A DNA stretch of 64,000 nucleotides from Edaphobacter paludis (GCF_039993895.1 NZ_CP121194.1:1302001-1366000), one strand, 5' to 3'. Shown: positions 49,812-59,406, numbered from the stretch's first letter. Notes: a model not told the origin generated them from the letters alone. Made by a program: numbers and translations.

Positions 49812-50138
49812 ATGATTGACGCTGGAACAATTGCCGGGGTGATGAAGGGGATTCAGGGTGGGGCCGGATCCGCGGGCTTTCTGGATACCACAACGAATAC
49901 AGCAGCGAGCGCGGGTGACGCGCCCTTTGCCGGGATGTTTCAAACGATGGTGCAGCAGACGAGTGCTTTGGACAAGAAAGCTTCGCAGGCAGTGACCGGC
50001 GTGTTGACAGGGCAGGGGGTAGAGATTCATGACGCGATGATCGCGACGCAGAAGGCTGATATGGCTTTTGAGCTGGCGTTGCAGGTGCGCAACAAGGCGG
50101 TGGCGGCGTACCAGCAGATGATGGGCATGCAGTTCTAA
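49812..50138 (+). CDS. fliE: Flagellar hook-basal body protein FliE
   Basis: The 108-residue protein joins the MS ring to the rod and is the first rod substrate exported. The family pattern is present: FAGMFQTMVQQTSALDKKASQ, VEIHDAMIATQKADMAFELALQVRNKAVAAYQQMMGM at the C-terminus. The gene follows flgC and precedes fliF with 26 bases between. No signal peptide is seen, as expected for type III export. Confidence 0.95.
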   Translation: MIDAGTIAGVMKGIQGGAGSAGFLDTTTNTAASAGDAPFAGMFQTMVQQTSALDKKASQAVTGVLTGQGVEIHDAMIATQKADMAFELALQVRNKAVAAYQQMMGMQF

Positions 50139-50164
50139 CGAACCTGAAGGATTGCTGAGGCGAG

Positions 50165-51964
50165 ATGGCGGAGACGGAACGAGCAGGGCTGGAGAGGACT
50201 GGGCAACAGGGCGCTGCCTTGGCGGGCGACGGCCCCGTCGAGAAGGCGTCGGCGATGGCTTCGGCGATGCGGCAGCGTTTGATGGCGATGCCTGCCGGCA
50301 AGCGGACCTGGCTGATTGCATCGGCTGCATTTCTGGCGGCGGCATGTGTCGGCATGATGTGGTTTGTGCAGCGTCCGGACTGGCGTGTATTGTTCAGCGG
50401 TCTTGATGGGAAGGACACGCAGCAGGTATCGCAGGAGCTTGCAGCAGCGAGTATTCCTTTTGAGATGACCGCGGATGGGACAGGCGTTGAAGTGCCAGCG
50501 GACATGCTGGACAAGGCGCGGATGGAGGTTGCGGCGAAGGGAATGCCGCAATCGGGTCGGCTGGGGTTTGAGTTATTCGACAAGCCTAACTGGGTGGGGA
50601 GTGAGTTCGACGAACGAGTCAATTATCAGCGAGCGCTTGAGGGAGAGTTGGAGCACACGATTGAGACGCTGGATGTGGTTCGGTCGGCGCGAGTGCATCT
50701 GGTGCTACCGCAGCAGAGTCTGTTCGCGTCGGAGGAGAAGATGGCGAAGGCTTCCGTCGTGCTGAAGTTGAGGCGTGCGACGGTAGCTCCGGAGCAGGCC
50801 GATGCTATTCGCAGCCTGGTGGCTGGGGCGGTCGAAAATCTGAGCCCGGAACAGGTGACGCTGGTGGATGCGGATGGGCGGGCGAACTTGAAGCCGAGAT
50901 CGGGAGACGCCAGCAAGGACGAGGCAGAGCAGGAGATGGAGGCGAAGCTGGTCGCGATGCTCGAGCCGCTTGCGGGGCATGACAATGTGCGGGCGACGGT
51001 GAACGTCAGTTACGACGAGGGCAGCGAAGAACGGACAGACGAAGTCTACGATCCGAGCCAGACGGCAACGCTGAGTATGCAGAAGAAGGAACAGGTTTCG
51101 GCGCTGCCTGCTACAGCCTCGGGGGTACCAGGGACGGCGAGCAATTCTCCAGGGGGCGCACCGGCGGGTTCGGTGGCAGGCTCGCAGGCGGCTGCTGCTC
51201 CGGGAACTCCACCCTTGTTGCAGAAGCAGGCGCTGCCGGTTTATCCGCAGCAAGGTAATGGAAGAGACCAAAGCATTCAGGAAGAGAACGGCACGTATGG
51301 AGTGACGAAGCATCTGCTGCATTCGGAAGAAGGGCCGGGGCGAGTGCGAAGAGTGACTGCGGCTGTGGTCGTAAATGATCGTGCGATGACAGAGGGTACG
51401 GGCAAATTAGAGCACACGGTGTGGAAGCCGAGAAGCGCTGATGAGATGCATCGGCTGGAGCAACTGGCACAGGCAGCGGTGGGTTTCGATCCGCGACGGG
51501 GCGACCAGGTTGTGATGGAGAACATCAGCTTCAGCACGAATGCGGCGGAGATGAAGCCGCCGGTGATGGATAGGGTGATGGAAGAGACGCGCACGCTTGC
51601 AGCCTCACAGCCGGGAATGATGCGGACGATATTGATAGGAGTATGCGGCATCCTGCTGGTGATGTTTGTGCTGCGTCCGGTGGCGAGACAGATGACTGCA
51701 ACGCTGCGTGAGCCAATAGTGCTGACCGCAGGGGCGAAGGCTTCGGCTGCCTTAGGAGGTCAGCAGGAGCGGATGCTGGCAGCGGAGCCGGAGTGGAGCG
51801 CGGACGATACCGATCATGGGGCAATCCCGCTGCCGGTCAAAAGCAGGGCGCAGCGGCAGCAGCAGGGGATCTTCGACCATGTATCCGAGCATATTCGGCG
51901 AGAGCCCGTACAGAGTACGCGGCTGCTCGAGGCGTGGATCGGTTCAACAGAGGACGGTGAGTAA
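50165..51964 (+). CDS. fliF: Flagellar MS-ring protein FliF
   Basis: The 599-residue inner-membrane ring protein has a first membrane helix (about 40-62, LIASAAFLAAACVGMMWFV). A periplasmic ring-building region follows (YscJ-type domain, LFSGLDGKDTQQVSQELAAA and VRSARVHLVLPQQSLFASEE). A Gly/Pro/Ala-rich linker lies around 310-350. The second helix is at about 485-507 (ILIGVCGILLVMFVL), and the C-terminal FliG-binding tail ends in LEAWIGSTEDGE. The start of fliG overlaps its stop by one base. Length is normal. Confidence 0.96.
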   Translation: MAETERAGLERTGQQGAALAGDGPVEKASAMASAMRQRLMAMPAGKRTWLIASAAFLAAACVGMMWFVQRPDWRVLFSGLDGKDTQQVSQELAAASIPFEMTADGTGVEVPADMLDKARMEVAAKGMPQSGRLGFELFDKPNWVGSEFDERVNYQRALEGELEHTIETLDVVRSARVHLVLPQQSLFASEEKMAKASVVLKLRRATVAPEQADAIRSLVAGAVENLSPEQVTLVDADGRANLKPRSGDASKDEAEQEMEAKLVAMLEPLAGHDNVRATVNVSYDEGSEERTDEVYDPSQTATLSMQKKEQVSALPATASGVPGTASNSPGGAPAGSVAGSQAAAAPGTPPLLQKQALPVYPQQGNGRDQSIQEENGTYGVTKHLLHSEEGPGRVRRVTAAVVVNDRAMTEGTGKLEHTVWKPRSADEMHRLEQLAQAAVGFDPRRGDQVVMENISFSTNAAEMKPPVMDRVMEETRTLAASQPGMMRTILIGVCGILLVMFVLRPVARQMTATLREPIVLTAGAKASAALGGQQERMLAAEPEWSADDTDHGAIPLPVKSRAQRQQQGIFDHVSEHIRREPVQSTRLLEAWIGSTEDGE

Positions 51965-53052
51965 TGAGTGCAGCGATACAGATGCGAGAGGCTGAGAGTG
52001 TGCGGCATAATCCGCTGCTGTTGCCGGCGGAGTCAGGATTCGCGCCAGCGGAGATTCCGGGATTGCGAAAAGCCGCCATCCTGATGGTGGCGCTGGGAGA
52101 TGAACTTGCGAAGACTCTGTTTCTGAGCTTGTCCGAGGCGGATGTCCGGCGGGTGACCGAGGAAATTACGCGGTTGGGAGAGATTCCGGCGCAGCAGTTG
52201 ACCCAGGTACTGACAGAGTTCTACGGCTTGCTGGAGACGCAGCAATACATGGTGCGTGGTGGGCCGGAGTATGCGCTGAAGCTGCTGACCGAGGCGTTTG
52301 GGTCGGGCAAGGCCGAGGACCTGCTGGCGCAAGTTAGGAAGATCAGGGAGCGGACCAACGGGGACATGGCAAAGCTGCAGAAGATGGACCCACAGCACCT
52401 GAGTAAATTTTTGGAGACAGAGCATCCGCAGACGATTGCTCTGGTGCTGGCGCATCTGGATGCGAAGCGGGGATCGGCGGTGCTGATGAGCCTTCATGGC
52501 CAGATGCGCGTGGAAGTGGTACGCAGACTGGCCGAGATGCGGCAGTTTTCGCCGGAGATGGCGCAGACAGTTGCCCTTGTATTGCATAAGCGGATGGAGG
52601 GAGATGGAACGAGTGGAAGAAAATCCTACTCAGGCTTTAAAGCGGTGGCGGAGCTGCTGAACCGGTTGGACCAGATCGAGAGCAAGGGAATTCTTGAAGA
52701 GATTGAGCATGACGAACCGCAACTGGCCATTGGGATCAGAAACCTGATGTTTACGTTTGAAGATCTGGTGACGGTGCCGCCGGAGAGCATCCGCGAGTTT
52801 GTTGCGGCCGCCGACAAGAAGGTGATGGCACTGGCGTTGAAGGGCGGACGCGACAACGTGAAATCTCACCTGTTCAAAGCAATGAGTTCGAGGGCGGTGG
52901 AGATGCTGAAGGAGGATATGGAGGTGATGGGGCCGGTGCGGCTGAAGGATGTCAATCATGCGCAGCAGGAGTTGCTGGCCCTGGCGCGGCAGCTTGAAAG
53001 TGAAGGCCGCATGATTCTGAAGATGGAGGTGGACGATGACCTCGCTATCTGA
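51964..53052 (+). CDS. fliG: Flagellar motor switch protein FliG
   Basis: The 362-residue protein is the rotor component that meets the stator. It shows the N-terminal domain (GLRKAAILMVALGDELAKTLFLSLSEADV), the EHPQT motif (FLETEHPQTIALVLAHLD) in the middle, and the C-terminal torque domain with charged helix DLVTVPPESIREFVAAADKKVMALALKG. The stop overlaps fliH by 17 bases and the start overlaps fliF by one, so translation is coupled. Assignment is firm. Confidence 0.97.
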   Translation: MSAAIQMREAESVRHNPLLLPAESGFAPAEIPGLRKAAILMVALGDELAKTLFLSLSEADVRRVTEEITRLGEIPAQQLTQVLTEFYGLLETQQYMVRGGPEYALKLLTEAFGSGKAEDLLAQVRKIRERTNGDMAKLQKMDPQHLSKFLETEHPQTIALVLAHLDAKRGSAVLMSLHGQMRVEVVRRLAEMRQFSPEMAQTVALVLHKRMEGDGTSGRKSYSGFKAVAELLNRLDQIESKGILEEIEHDEPQLAIGIRNLMFTFEDLVTVPPESIREFVAAADKKVMALALKGGRDNVKSHLFKAMSSRAVEMLKEDMEVMGPVRLKDVNHAQQELLALARQLESEGRMILKMEVDDDLAI

Positions 53053-53788
53053 GAACGCGGAGGACGTGGGCTCATACAATCCTCTGCCGGGAATGCCTGA
53101 CAGATGGATCAAGGATGCAAGGAAAAGCAAGAACGTATCCAGGCTTGAGTTTCATACGCTCGATTGGCTGGAAAAGGATGCAGCTCAGGATGTGGATACG
53201 GCGGCGCCTTTGAATGCGGCGGAAGCTTCCATCGAAGAGCGAATCGCGGAGATGGAGCGGCAGTTGAAATTGCAGCAGCAGGAAGCGCTTGCGGAGATTG
53301 AGGCGGCGCAAAGAGTAGCGAGAGTCGAGTCGCGGCAGGAGTGGAAAGAGGAGTTGGAAGAGCGAGTAGCAATGGAACGTGCTCGCGTGGCGCGAGTTTG
53401 TGATGAGTTTGGAAGGGAACGCGCTCGTTACTTTTCCGATGTAGAGGGTGAAGTTGTGAAGCTGGCGTTGGCGATTGCGGCACGTGTGTTACATCGCGAG
53501 GCCAACCTCGATCCGCTGTTTCTCACTGCAGCGGTGCGAGTTGTGCTGGAGAAGGTGGCGGACCAAAGCACGATGCAACTGCGTGTGCCTGCCGAAGAGG
53601 TGGAGAGATGGAAAGAAGCCATGTCGGCTGATGCGGAATCGAGATTGCAATTCATCGGAGAAGAGCGGATGAGTGCGGGGGAATGCGTTCTTGAAACGAG
53701 TGTCGGGAGAGTGGAACTGGGTGTGAAGGCCCAGTTGGAAGAGATTGAAAAGGGATTCTTCGATCTTCTGCAGCAGAGGCCAGCTTGA
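53036..53788 (+). CDS. fliH: Flagellar assembly protein FliH
   Basis: The 250-residue protein regulates the FliI ATPase and docks it to the export gate. It has a charged N-terminus, a long Glu/Gln/Arg/Ala-rich helical region (about 65-135, IEERIAEMERQLKLQQQEAL) and the FliH/YscL domain (FSDVEGEVVKLALAIAARVLHREANLDPLFL). It lies between fliG (17-base overlap) and fliI (stop/start overlap), as in other flagellar operons. Sequence similarity in this family is low, so identification rests on both pattern and place. Confidence 0.88.
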   Translation: MTSLSENAEDVGSYNPLPGMPDRWIKDARKSKNVSRLEFHTLDWLEKDAAQDVDTAAPLNAAEASIEERIAEMERQLKLQQQEALAEIEAAQRVARVESRQEWKEELEERVAMERARVARVCDEFGRERARYFSDVEGEVVKLALAIAARVLHREANLDPLFLTAAVRVVLEKVADQSTMQLRVPAEEVERWKEAMSADAESRLQFIGEERMSAGECVLETSVGRVELGVKAQLEEIEKGFFDLLQQRPA

Positions 53789-55113
53789 TGCTGGTCGTGC
53801 ATCCGGCAAAGGAGAGGCTCTCCTCGTATTTCACGCGGCTGGCAGATCGTTCAGCATGGCGTTGGAGTGGACGTGTGGTAGAGGCTAATGGGCAAACCAT
53901 CGAGGCGGAGGGTCCTCTGTGTTCGGTGGGTGAGTGCTGCGAGATATTGGATGGAGACGGCAGACGGCACCGCGCGGAGGTGATTGGCTTTCGCGGACGG
54001 CATGTGTTGGCGATGCCGCTTGAGGCGACGCAGGGAATTCGCTATGGCGACACGCTAAGGGCAATGGGCGTTACACCTGGGATTGCGGTTGGGGAGGAGA
54101 TGGAAGGACGAATTTTGAATGCGCTGGGTGGGCCGCTGGATGGTTTGCCAGCGCCGAGAGTAGCGCAGATGTGGCCGCTCGATGGCGCAGTACCTCACCC
54201 GATGGAGAGAGAGCCGATTCGCGAGCCATTACAAACGGGACTGCGCGTGCTGGATGGGATGTTGACGGTCGGCCGTGGGCAGAGAATAGGCATCTTCGGT
54301 GGCTCGGGTGTGGGCAAGAGCACTCTGATTGGAATGATGACGAGAAATACCGCGGCGGACCTGACTGTAGTGGGACTGGTCGGTGAGCGTGGGCGCGAGG
54401 TGCGAGAGTTTGTCGAAGATTCATTGGGCGAGGAGGGACGGCGGCGTTCGGTAGTGCTGGTGTCTACTTCGGACCAGAGTCCGCTCTTGCGGATGCGAGC
54501 GGCAATGGCGGCTACCTCTGTTGCGGAGTTTTACGCTGCACGGGGAAAACATGTGCTACTGGTGTTGGACTCATTGACCCGGTATGCGATGGCGGCGCGG
54601 GAGATTGGTTTGGCTGCGGGAGAGCCTCCTGCCAGCAAAGGGTATACGCCGTCGGTGTTTGCGCGGCTGGCAAAGCTGGTGGAGCGCGCGGGGAATTTTC
54701 AGAATGGCAGTATTACGGCGTTCTATACGGTGCTGATGGAGGGAGATGACCAGCAGGACCCTGTGGTGGACGCCGTGCGTTCACTCTTGGACGGACATGT
54801 GGTTCTGTCGCGATCAATGGCGGCTGGGGGATGGTATCCGCCGGTGAATGTTCTGGATTCGTTAAGCCGTTTGATGCCTGCGGTCACGACACCGGAGCAT
54901 CGGGGAAAGGCGGCGATGGCACGGAGACTGCTCGCGGCCCACGCCCGGTCAGAGGACCTGATTCGCATTGGGGCGTACAAAACAGGGACAGACGAAGAAC
55001 TGGATCGTGCGATGCGCGCGATGCCCGTATTGCGTGAGTTTCTCGAGCAGGGAAGCCAGGAGCGCGTGACGATGGAGCAAAGCGTGACTCGATTAAACGC
55101 AATGGAACTCTAA
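53788..55113 (+). CDS. fliI: Flagellum-specific ATPase FliI
   Basis: The 441-residue cytoplasmic ATPase powers or assists type III export. Walker A GGSGVGKST lies at about 171-179. It also has VVGLVGERGREVREFV, Walker B VLLVLDSLTRYAMA, and the type III-specific GEPPASKGYTPSVFARL. It is homologous to the F1 beta subunit. The ATG at 53788 overlaps the stop of fliH; a TTG one codon earlier is unlikely. FliJ follows 2 bases later. Confidence 0.97.
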   Translation: MLVVHPAKERLSSYFTRLADRSAWRWSGRVVEANGQTIEAEGPLCSVGECCEILDGDGRRHRAEVIGFRGRHVLAMPLEATQGIRYGDTLRAMGVTPGIAVGEEMEGRILNALGGPLDGLPAPRVAQMWPLDGAVPHPMEREPIREPLQTGLRVLDGMLTVGRGQRIGIFGGSGVGKSTLIGMMTRNTAADLTVVGLVGERGREVREFVEDSLGEEGRRRSVVLVSTSDQSPLLRMRAAMAATSVAEFYAARGKHVLLVLDSLTRYAMAAREIGLAAGEPPASKGYTPSVFARLAKLVERAGNFQNGSITAFYTVLMEGDDQQDPVVDAVRSLLDGHVVLSRSMAAGGWYPPVNVLDSLSRLMPAVTTPEHRGKAAMARRLLAAHARSEDLIRIGAYKTGTDEELDRAMRAMPVLREFLEQGSQERVTMEQSVTRLNAMEL

Positions 55114-55115
55114 CG

Positions 55116-55598
55116 ATGCATTCGCGGGTAGATGCGCTAAAGCGGCTGATGTCTCTCTACGTCCGCATCGAAGAGATGCATTCGATAGAACTGCAGCGGA
55201 CGACCGCAGCGGTTAAAGAAGCGGAGCAGGCAATTGATGCGCAGGAGGAGACGGCGCGCTCTTCGAGTTACCTTGGTCGCGATGCGCTGATTGCAGGGGA
55301 CCAGATGGATTGGGCGGCAGCCCGCACACAGCGGGAGGTCGCGGAATGGAAGCAGCAACGATTGCAGCAGATTCGATTGGAACGCGAGATGTTGAGTGAA
55401 CAAGCGGGAAGAATGTATCGCTCAAGCCATCTTCGAAGTGAGCAGATTCGACATGTCGTCGATGATGCGGCAATGCAAATTGCGAGCAAAACAGATCGGC
55501 AGGCTCAGGCGGCACTAGATGACCGATTTCTTGCTCGACGAAGATGGACGGACGCACGCGAAGATTTGCGTGCAGCGGCAGAAATAAATATTTCCTAA
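55116..55598 (+). CDS. fliJ: Flagellar export protein FliJ
   Basis: The 160-residue protein is almost entirely helical coiled coil (LKRLMSLYVRIEEMHSIELQ, AVKEAEQAIDAQEETARSS, QREVAEWKQQRLQQIRLE). It is the stalk-like partner that fits into the FliI hexamer and escorts chaperones. Sequence conservation is low in the family, so the call rests on the coiled-coil pattern and its position directly after fliI. A sigma-54-like promoter lies in the spacer after it. Confidence 0.82.
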   Translation: MHSRVDALKRLMSLYVRIEEMHSIELQRTTAAVKEAEQAIDAQEETARSSSYLGRDALIAGDQMDWAAARTQREVAEWKQQRLQQIRLEREMLSEQAGRMYRSSHLRSEQIRHVVDDAAMQIASKTDRQAQAALDDRFLARRRWTDAREDLRAAAEINIS

Positions 55599-55616
55599 TG
55601 TTTTCAGCGGTCATTT

Positions 55617-55634
55617 CGGCGCGTGAAATGCACT
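55617..55634 (+). promoter_or_regulatory. Sigma-54-type promoter candidate for fliK
   Basis: TCGGCGCGTGAAATGCAC has GG (55619-55620) and GC (55631-55632) exactly 10 bases apart. Transcription would start about 55644, just upstream of the AGAGGAAGAG site of fliK. The match is weaker than at flgB and fliL. Confidence 0.45.
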
Positions 55635-55662
55635 TCGTTGATAGAGCGTAAGAGGAAGAGAC

Positions 55663-57423
55663 ATGCTGACAGCAACGACGGTTTTGACGTCACTCGGCAC
55701 CGATTTGGTGAACGTTCGTGCTCCGGCCGAACGCGCTAATTCCGCTGACATTTCTTTTGCGAGAAGCTTTGATGAGAGCTCGGCTCTTGCGGTCGGTGTG
55801 CCATCGCAGACTGCCGATCAAAAGCTGAAAGATATTGTCGAATCTGAAAGTAGCGTTCCTGTGAACAGCGCTGGGAACAGCCGAAGAGCGACTGCTGCTG
55901 TTGCCGACCTAAAGATGAAGCAGGATGCGAACGCTGGAGACGAGACGCAGAAGGAATCTACTGCCGCAAAGAGCGGATACTCATTCCCGAGCCAGAAAGG
56001 CACAGCACCTACAACCGTCGGAGTAATAATTCCTTCAATGGGCGTAACTGTTCAGCATGGCCAAAGATCGGATAAGGATTCGTCACCACCCATTTCAATG
56101 GAGATGTCTGAGGTCCCGATTCCATCGGAGGATGTGAAGGATCTCGATCATAAAAATGTGTCATCAGTCATTGACGACACGAAGACGGATGCTACGAAGA
56201 TAATCGCAGAGCTTCAGACGGATGGGACTGATTCGCAAGTAGCCGATATTCCAGGGAAGCAGGTCACGCCTGTCACCCAGAATCTCAAAGAGACGCCCAC
56301 GTTAAATAAAGACCAAGGAAAGGTGTTAACTAAAAGAGAAGCAAATGACCACGGCCGCTCTGTAAAAACGGAGAAAAGCGCCAAGGCCGAAAAGGGAAAA
56401 GCTGTTCTGGTTGTGGAGAATGCGACGGCAGTCGAAGCGCAGCCCGTTGCTACCACGTCTCCTGTTTCCATACCGATCATGGTGCCTTCGGTAGATGGAC
56501 CACAGCATGGGTCGAAAGCCGTTGCTGAAGATGGTGCGGTCTCCTCTACAAGTTCGTCGGCGCCCACTTGCGGTGTCGGAACAACGGCGGTAAAGCCTGA
56601 CGGGCACGACACAAAGACTGAGGACATCAAGAAAACGGATGACGGCACCGTGAAAACACAAGGCCCCGTTTTGACGGATAATTCTGTCTCACGGAAGACA
56701 GGAGTTGATGAACCAAAGACAGCGTTGGCTCCGATCAAGGCGACCGACGGTGAGAATGCAGACACCAAGAGTACGGCGCAGCCTCTGGCAGTTAGCGTTG
56801 CGGCCCATGGTGAGTTAAGGGTGGCCGGAGTTCCTGGCGGTGGTGCTGCACACGTGATTGCTACGGGCAGCGCGCAGACGACGGAGGCCAGCACCCATAC
56901 GGCGACCGGGCAGTCCGGCTCGGGTGTGATTGACAGTGCGGCGTCGACGGACGCTACGCATAAGACATTGATGGCGACGCCCACGTCGCTCGAAATCGGC
57001 GTTGTCAATGGAACACACGGATGGCTGAAGATTCGCGCTGACATGACAGATGGTGGCGTGGTGAATGCATCCTTGTCGACGGCTACATCGTCGGGACAGG
57101 AGATGCTGCATCGGGAACTTCCCTCGCTGACAGCGTATCTCCAGACTGAGCGGGTTGCGGTAAACGCGGTTGTTATACAGCCGCCGATGGCGTCGGGTAC
57201 TGACTTCCGGGGATTTGACGGGGGAAGGAACGGTAATGGACAAGGGTCGGCTCAGCAGAGCGGTAATCAAGGAGGAGACAGCCGGCAGGGAGCAGCGAGC
57301 TCGGCTCCGAATCGCGTTGAAAAGGAGGGATTTTATAGCGGCGTGAGCGGAGTGGGAGGAGATGAATTGTTGTCATTAGCCTCGCTCGCGGGCGGAGGAA
57401 ATTGGCTGAACGTAAGAGCCTGA
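55663..57423 (+). CDS. fliK: Flagellar hook-length control protein FliK-like
   Basis: The 586-residue protein has a long disordered region (about 1-420) rich in Ser, Thr, Asp, Lys and Ala. A more folded C-terminal part follows (HGWLKIRADMTDGGVV, then HRELPSLTAYLQTERVAVNAVVI), which fits the FliK C-terminal switch domain. A Gly/Asn/Gln-rich tail ends it. FliK measures hook length and switches the export gate through FlhB. The position between fliJ and flgD supports the call; similarity itself is weak. AGAGGAAGAG precedes the ATG. Confidence 0.75.
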   Translation: MLTATTVLTSLGTDLVNVRAPAERANSADISFARSFDESSALAVGVPSQTADQKLKDIVESESSVPVNSAGNSRRATAAVADLKMKQDANAGDETQKESTAAKSGYSFPSQKGTAPTTVGVIIPSMGVTVQHGQRSDKDSSPPISMEMSEVPIPSEDVKDLDHKNVSSVIDDTKTDATKIIAELQTDGTDSQVADIPGKQVTPVTQNLKETPTLNKDQGKVLTKREANDHGRSVKTEKSAKAEKGKAVLVVENATAVEAQPVATTSPVSIPIMVPSVDGPQHGSKAVAEDGAVSSTSSSAPTCGVGTTAVKPDGHDTKTEDIKKTDDGTVKTQGPVLTDNSVSRKTGVDEPKTALAPIKATDGENADTKSTAQPLAVSVAAHGELRVAGVPGGGAAHVIATGSAQTTEASTHTATGQSGSGVIDSAASTDATHKTLMATPTSLEIGVVNGTHGWLKIRADMTDGGVVNASLSTATSSGQEMLHRELPSLTAYLQTERVAVNAVVIQPPMASGTDFRGFDGGRNGNGQGSAQQSGNQGGDSRQGAASSAPNRVEKEGFYSGVSGVGGDELLSLASLAGGGNWLNVRA

Positions 57424-57491
57424 ATGGATGTCCTGTTCAACCGCTTTTGTAAGTGAAGCAACTACGAACGACTTAATTGGAAAGGATGAAG

Positions 57492-57821
57492 ATGAGCGCA
57501 TTACAGATGAATTCGATTACGGGAGCAGGATCGGCAGCGGCAGCTAGAGTTGCTTCAGCGTTGGCGCCGAAAGACACCAGCGGGACAGGGGGGGCGGCAG
57601 CAGGCAGCACGACAAATTCCGCGTCATCCTCGGCAACGATCACATCGGCCGATTTTATGACGCTTCTGGTGACGGAACTGAAAAATCAGGATCCTACACA
57701 GCCCACAGATCCGAATGCCTATATTCAGCAACTGGTGGGCGTGAACAGCCTGCAGCAGTTGATTTCAATCAATCAGGATCTGACACCGGTGACGACACCT
57801 GCGCCAACGACCGGAACGTAG
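57492..57821 (+). CDS. flgD: Short FlgD, hook assembly scaffold
   Basis: The 109-residue protein contains the FlgD N-terminal core (ITSADFMTLLVTELKNQDPTQPTDPNAYIQQLVGVNSLQQLISINQDL) but ends soon after it with a Thr/Pro tail. The Tudor/Ig-like domains that form the hook cap in ~220-residue FlgD proteins are absent. There is no sign of a frameshift in the 90 bases before flgE. Of three possible starts, the ATG at 57492 has the best-spaced purine stretch (AAGGATGAAG). The position between fliK and flgE supports the call. Confidence 0.88.
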   Translation: MSALQMNSITGAGSAAAARVASALAPKDTSGTGGAAAGSTTNSASSSATITSADFMTLLVTELKNQDPTQPTDPNAYIQQLVGVNSLQQLISINQDLTPVTTPAPTTGT

Positions 57822-57911
57822 GATTCGGCATAGAGACGGAACAAGAAAGACGCAGCTCGACGGCAGCGGACAACGATAACGAAGATATAACCAGGAGCAA
57901 GGAGAGCGACG

Positions 57912-59348
57912 ATGGGATCATTTTCAACGGCTTTGAGTGGTTTGAATGCTGACTCGGTGGCGCTGAACACGATTGGAAATAATTTGGCGAACCTGAATAC
58001 AACTGCTTTCAAAAAGCAGACAACGAATTTTGAAGACCTCTTTTATCAGCAGATTGGCGAAAACGGATCGAACGACGCGTTACAGGTCGGTGTCGGCACA
58101 AAAGTGGCAAGCACGACGACGAGCTTTCTGCAGGGAAGTGTCAACCCGACGAGCGATTCAAAAGACATGATGTTGACCGGAGATGGTTTTTTCGTTGTGC
58201 AACAGAATGGTGTTCAGTCTCTGACGCGGGCTGGTGCTTTTCAACTCGACGCAAATGGCAACCTAACGACGGCCGAAGGGGAGAATGTGATGGGCTACAA
58301 CGCCGCGAACGGTGTTATCAGTGGCAGCAGTGCACTGGGAGCCCTAGTGCTACCGACTGGATCCACTGAATCAGCGAGGGCAACCCAAAACTTCTCGCTG
58401 ACAGCAAATTTGAATGCCAGTGCTGCTGTGGGAACTTCGTTTTCTACTCAGGGGGTACAAGTATTTGATTCACTCGGACAGACACATCAGGCGACGCTCT
58501 CGTTTACTAAAACTGCGGCGAATACCTGGAGCTATGATGTCACGCTCCCTCCGGGCGATTTTACGGGAGTTGCGACAGGGAATACGGGCACGTTGACGTT
58601 TGATTCGTCGGGCAACCTGCTTATGCCGACCGCAGCCGCGTGGCCGGCAGCCACCGCTGCAACTCCGGGAACTACCATTTTGGACTCCAACGGCAACTTA
58701 GAAAGAGTGACGTCAATCAACGGTACAGGCACTACCGGAGCTGCGGCCCCGGCATGGAGTACGACTGTTGGAGCGTCGACTACGGACAACGCCGGAGCAA
58801 ACCAGGTAGTGTGGACAAATCTGGGCCCCGCAAGTTCTATTGGAAACCCTCTTACGTTCCCTGGTCTGCCGAATGGAGCAAGCAATCTCAGCTTCAAATG
58901 GAATTTGGATGATGCCAATGGCAATCCGACGATCTCTCAAACTACGGCAGCCTCGGCAGGCAGCGCAAGCAGCCAGGATGGGTTTACAAGTGGCGTGTAT
59001 AACGGGTTTTCAGTCGATTCGAGTGGAATCATCACGGCCAGCTACAGCAATGGGCAAAAGCAAACAGTTGGCCAGGTAGCTGTGGCAACGGTGGCAAATA
59101 ATCAGGGCCTGACTGTCACCGGCAATAATAACTTCGCTACGACGGCAGCTTCCGGTCAGGCGAACGTTGGAGTTGCGGGGACTGGCTCTCGGGGAACGAT
59201 TACGGACAGCGCATTAGAACTGTCGAATGTCGACATATCCTCCGAGTTTGCCGATCTGATCGTGGCGCAGCGTGCCTTTGAGGCGAACTCGAAGACGGTG
59301 ACTACGTTCGATACGGTGACGCAGGACACACTTGCGATGATTCGATAA
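57912..59348 (+). CDS. flgE: Flagellar hook protein FlgE
   Basis: The 478-residue protein begins with FSTALSGLNADSVALNTIGNNLANLNTTAFKKQ, the hook/rod N-terminal motif, followed by the FlgE-specific SFLQGSVNPTSDSKDMMLTGDGFFVV. It ends with LELSNVDISSEFADLIVAQRAFEANSKTVTTFDTV. In the middle (about 250-306) is a segment with GTTGAAAPAWSTTVG and VVWTNLGP, a pattern common in phage tail and surface proteins; it looks like an inserted surface domain. AAGGAGAG precedes the ATG. It is the last gene before a hairpin. Confidence 0.93.
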   Translation: MGSFSTALSGLNADSVALNTIGNNLANLNTTAFKKQTTNFEDLFYQQIGENGSNDALQVGVGTKVASTTTSFLQGSVNPTSDSKDMMLTGDGFFVVQQNGVQSLTRAGAFQLDANGNLTTAEGENVMGYNAANGVISGSSALGALVLPTGSTESARATQNFSLTANLNASAAVGTSFSTQGVQVFDSLGQTHQATLSFTKTAANTWSYDVTLPPGDFTGVATGNTGTLTFDSSGNLLMPTAAAWPAATAATPGTTILDSNGNLERVTSINGTGTTGAAAPAWSTTVGASTTDNAGANQVVWTNLGPASSIGNPLTFPGLPNGASNLSFKWNLDDANGNPTISQTTAASAGSASSQDGFTSGVYNGFSVDSSGIITASYSNGQKQTVGQVAVATVANNQGLTVTGNNNFATTAASGQANVGVAGTGSRGTITDSALELSNVDISSEFADLIVAQRAFEANSKTVTTFDTVTQDTLAMIR

Positions 59349-59367
59349 GCATCATTGCAGCGCTCAT

Positions 59368-59406
59368 GAGGCGGGTGCAGCTTGAAAGATCGAGTGCGCC
59401 CGCCTC
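59368..59406. terminator. Hairpin after flgE
   Basis: GAGGCGGG and CCCGCCTC form an 8-bp stem with a 23-base loop 20 bases past the flgE stop. There is no T-tract, so termination is uncertain. The remaining spacer to 59535 holds the fliL promoter. Confidence 0.45.
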
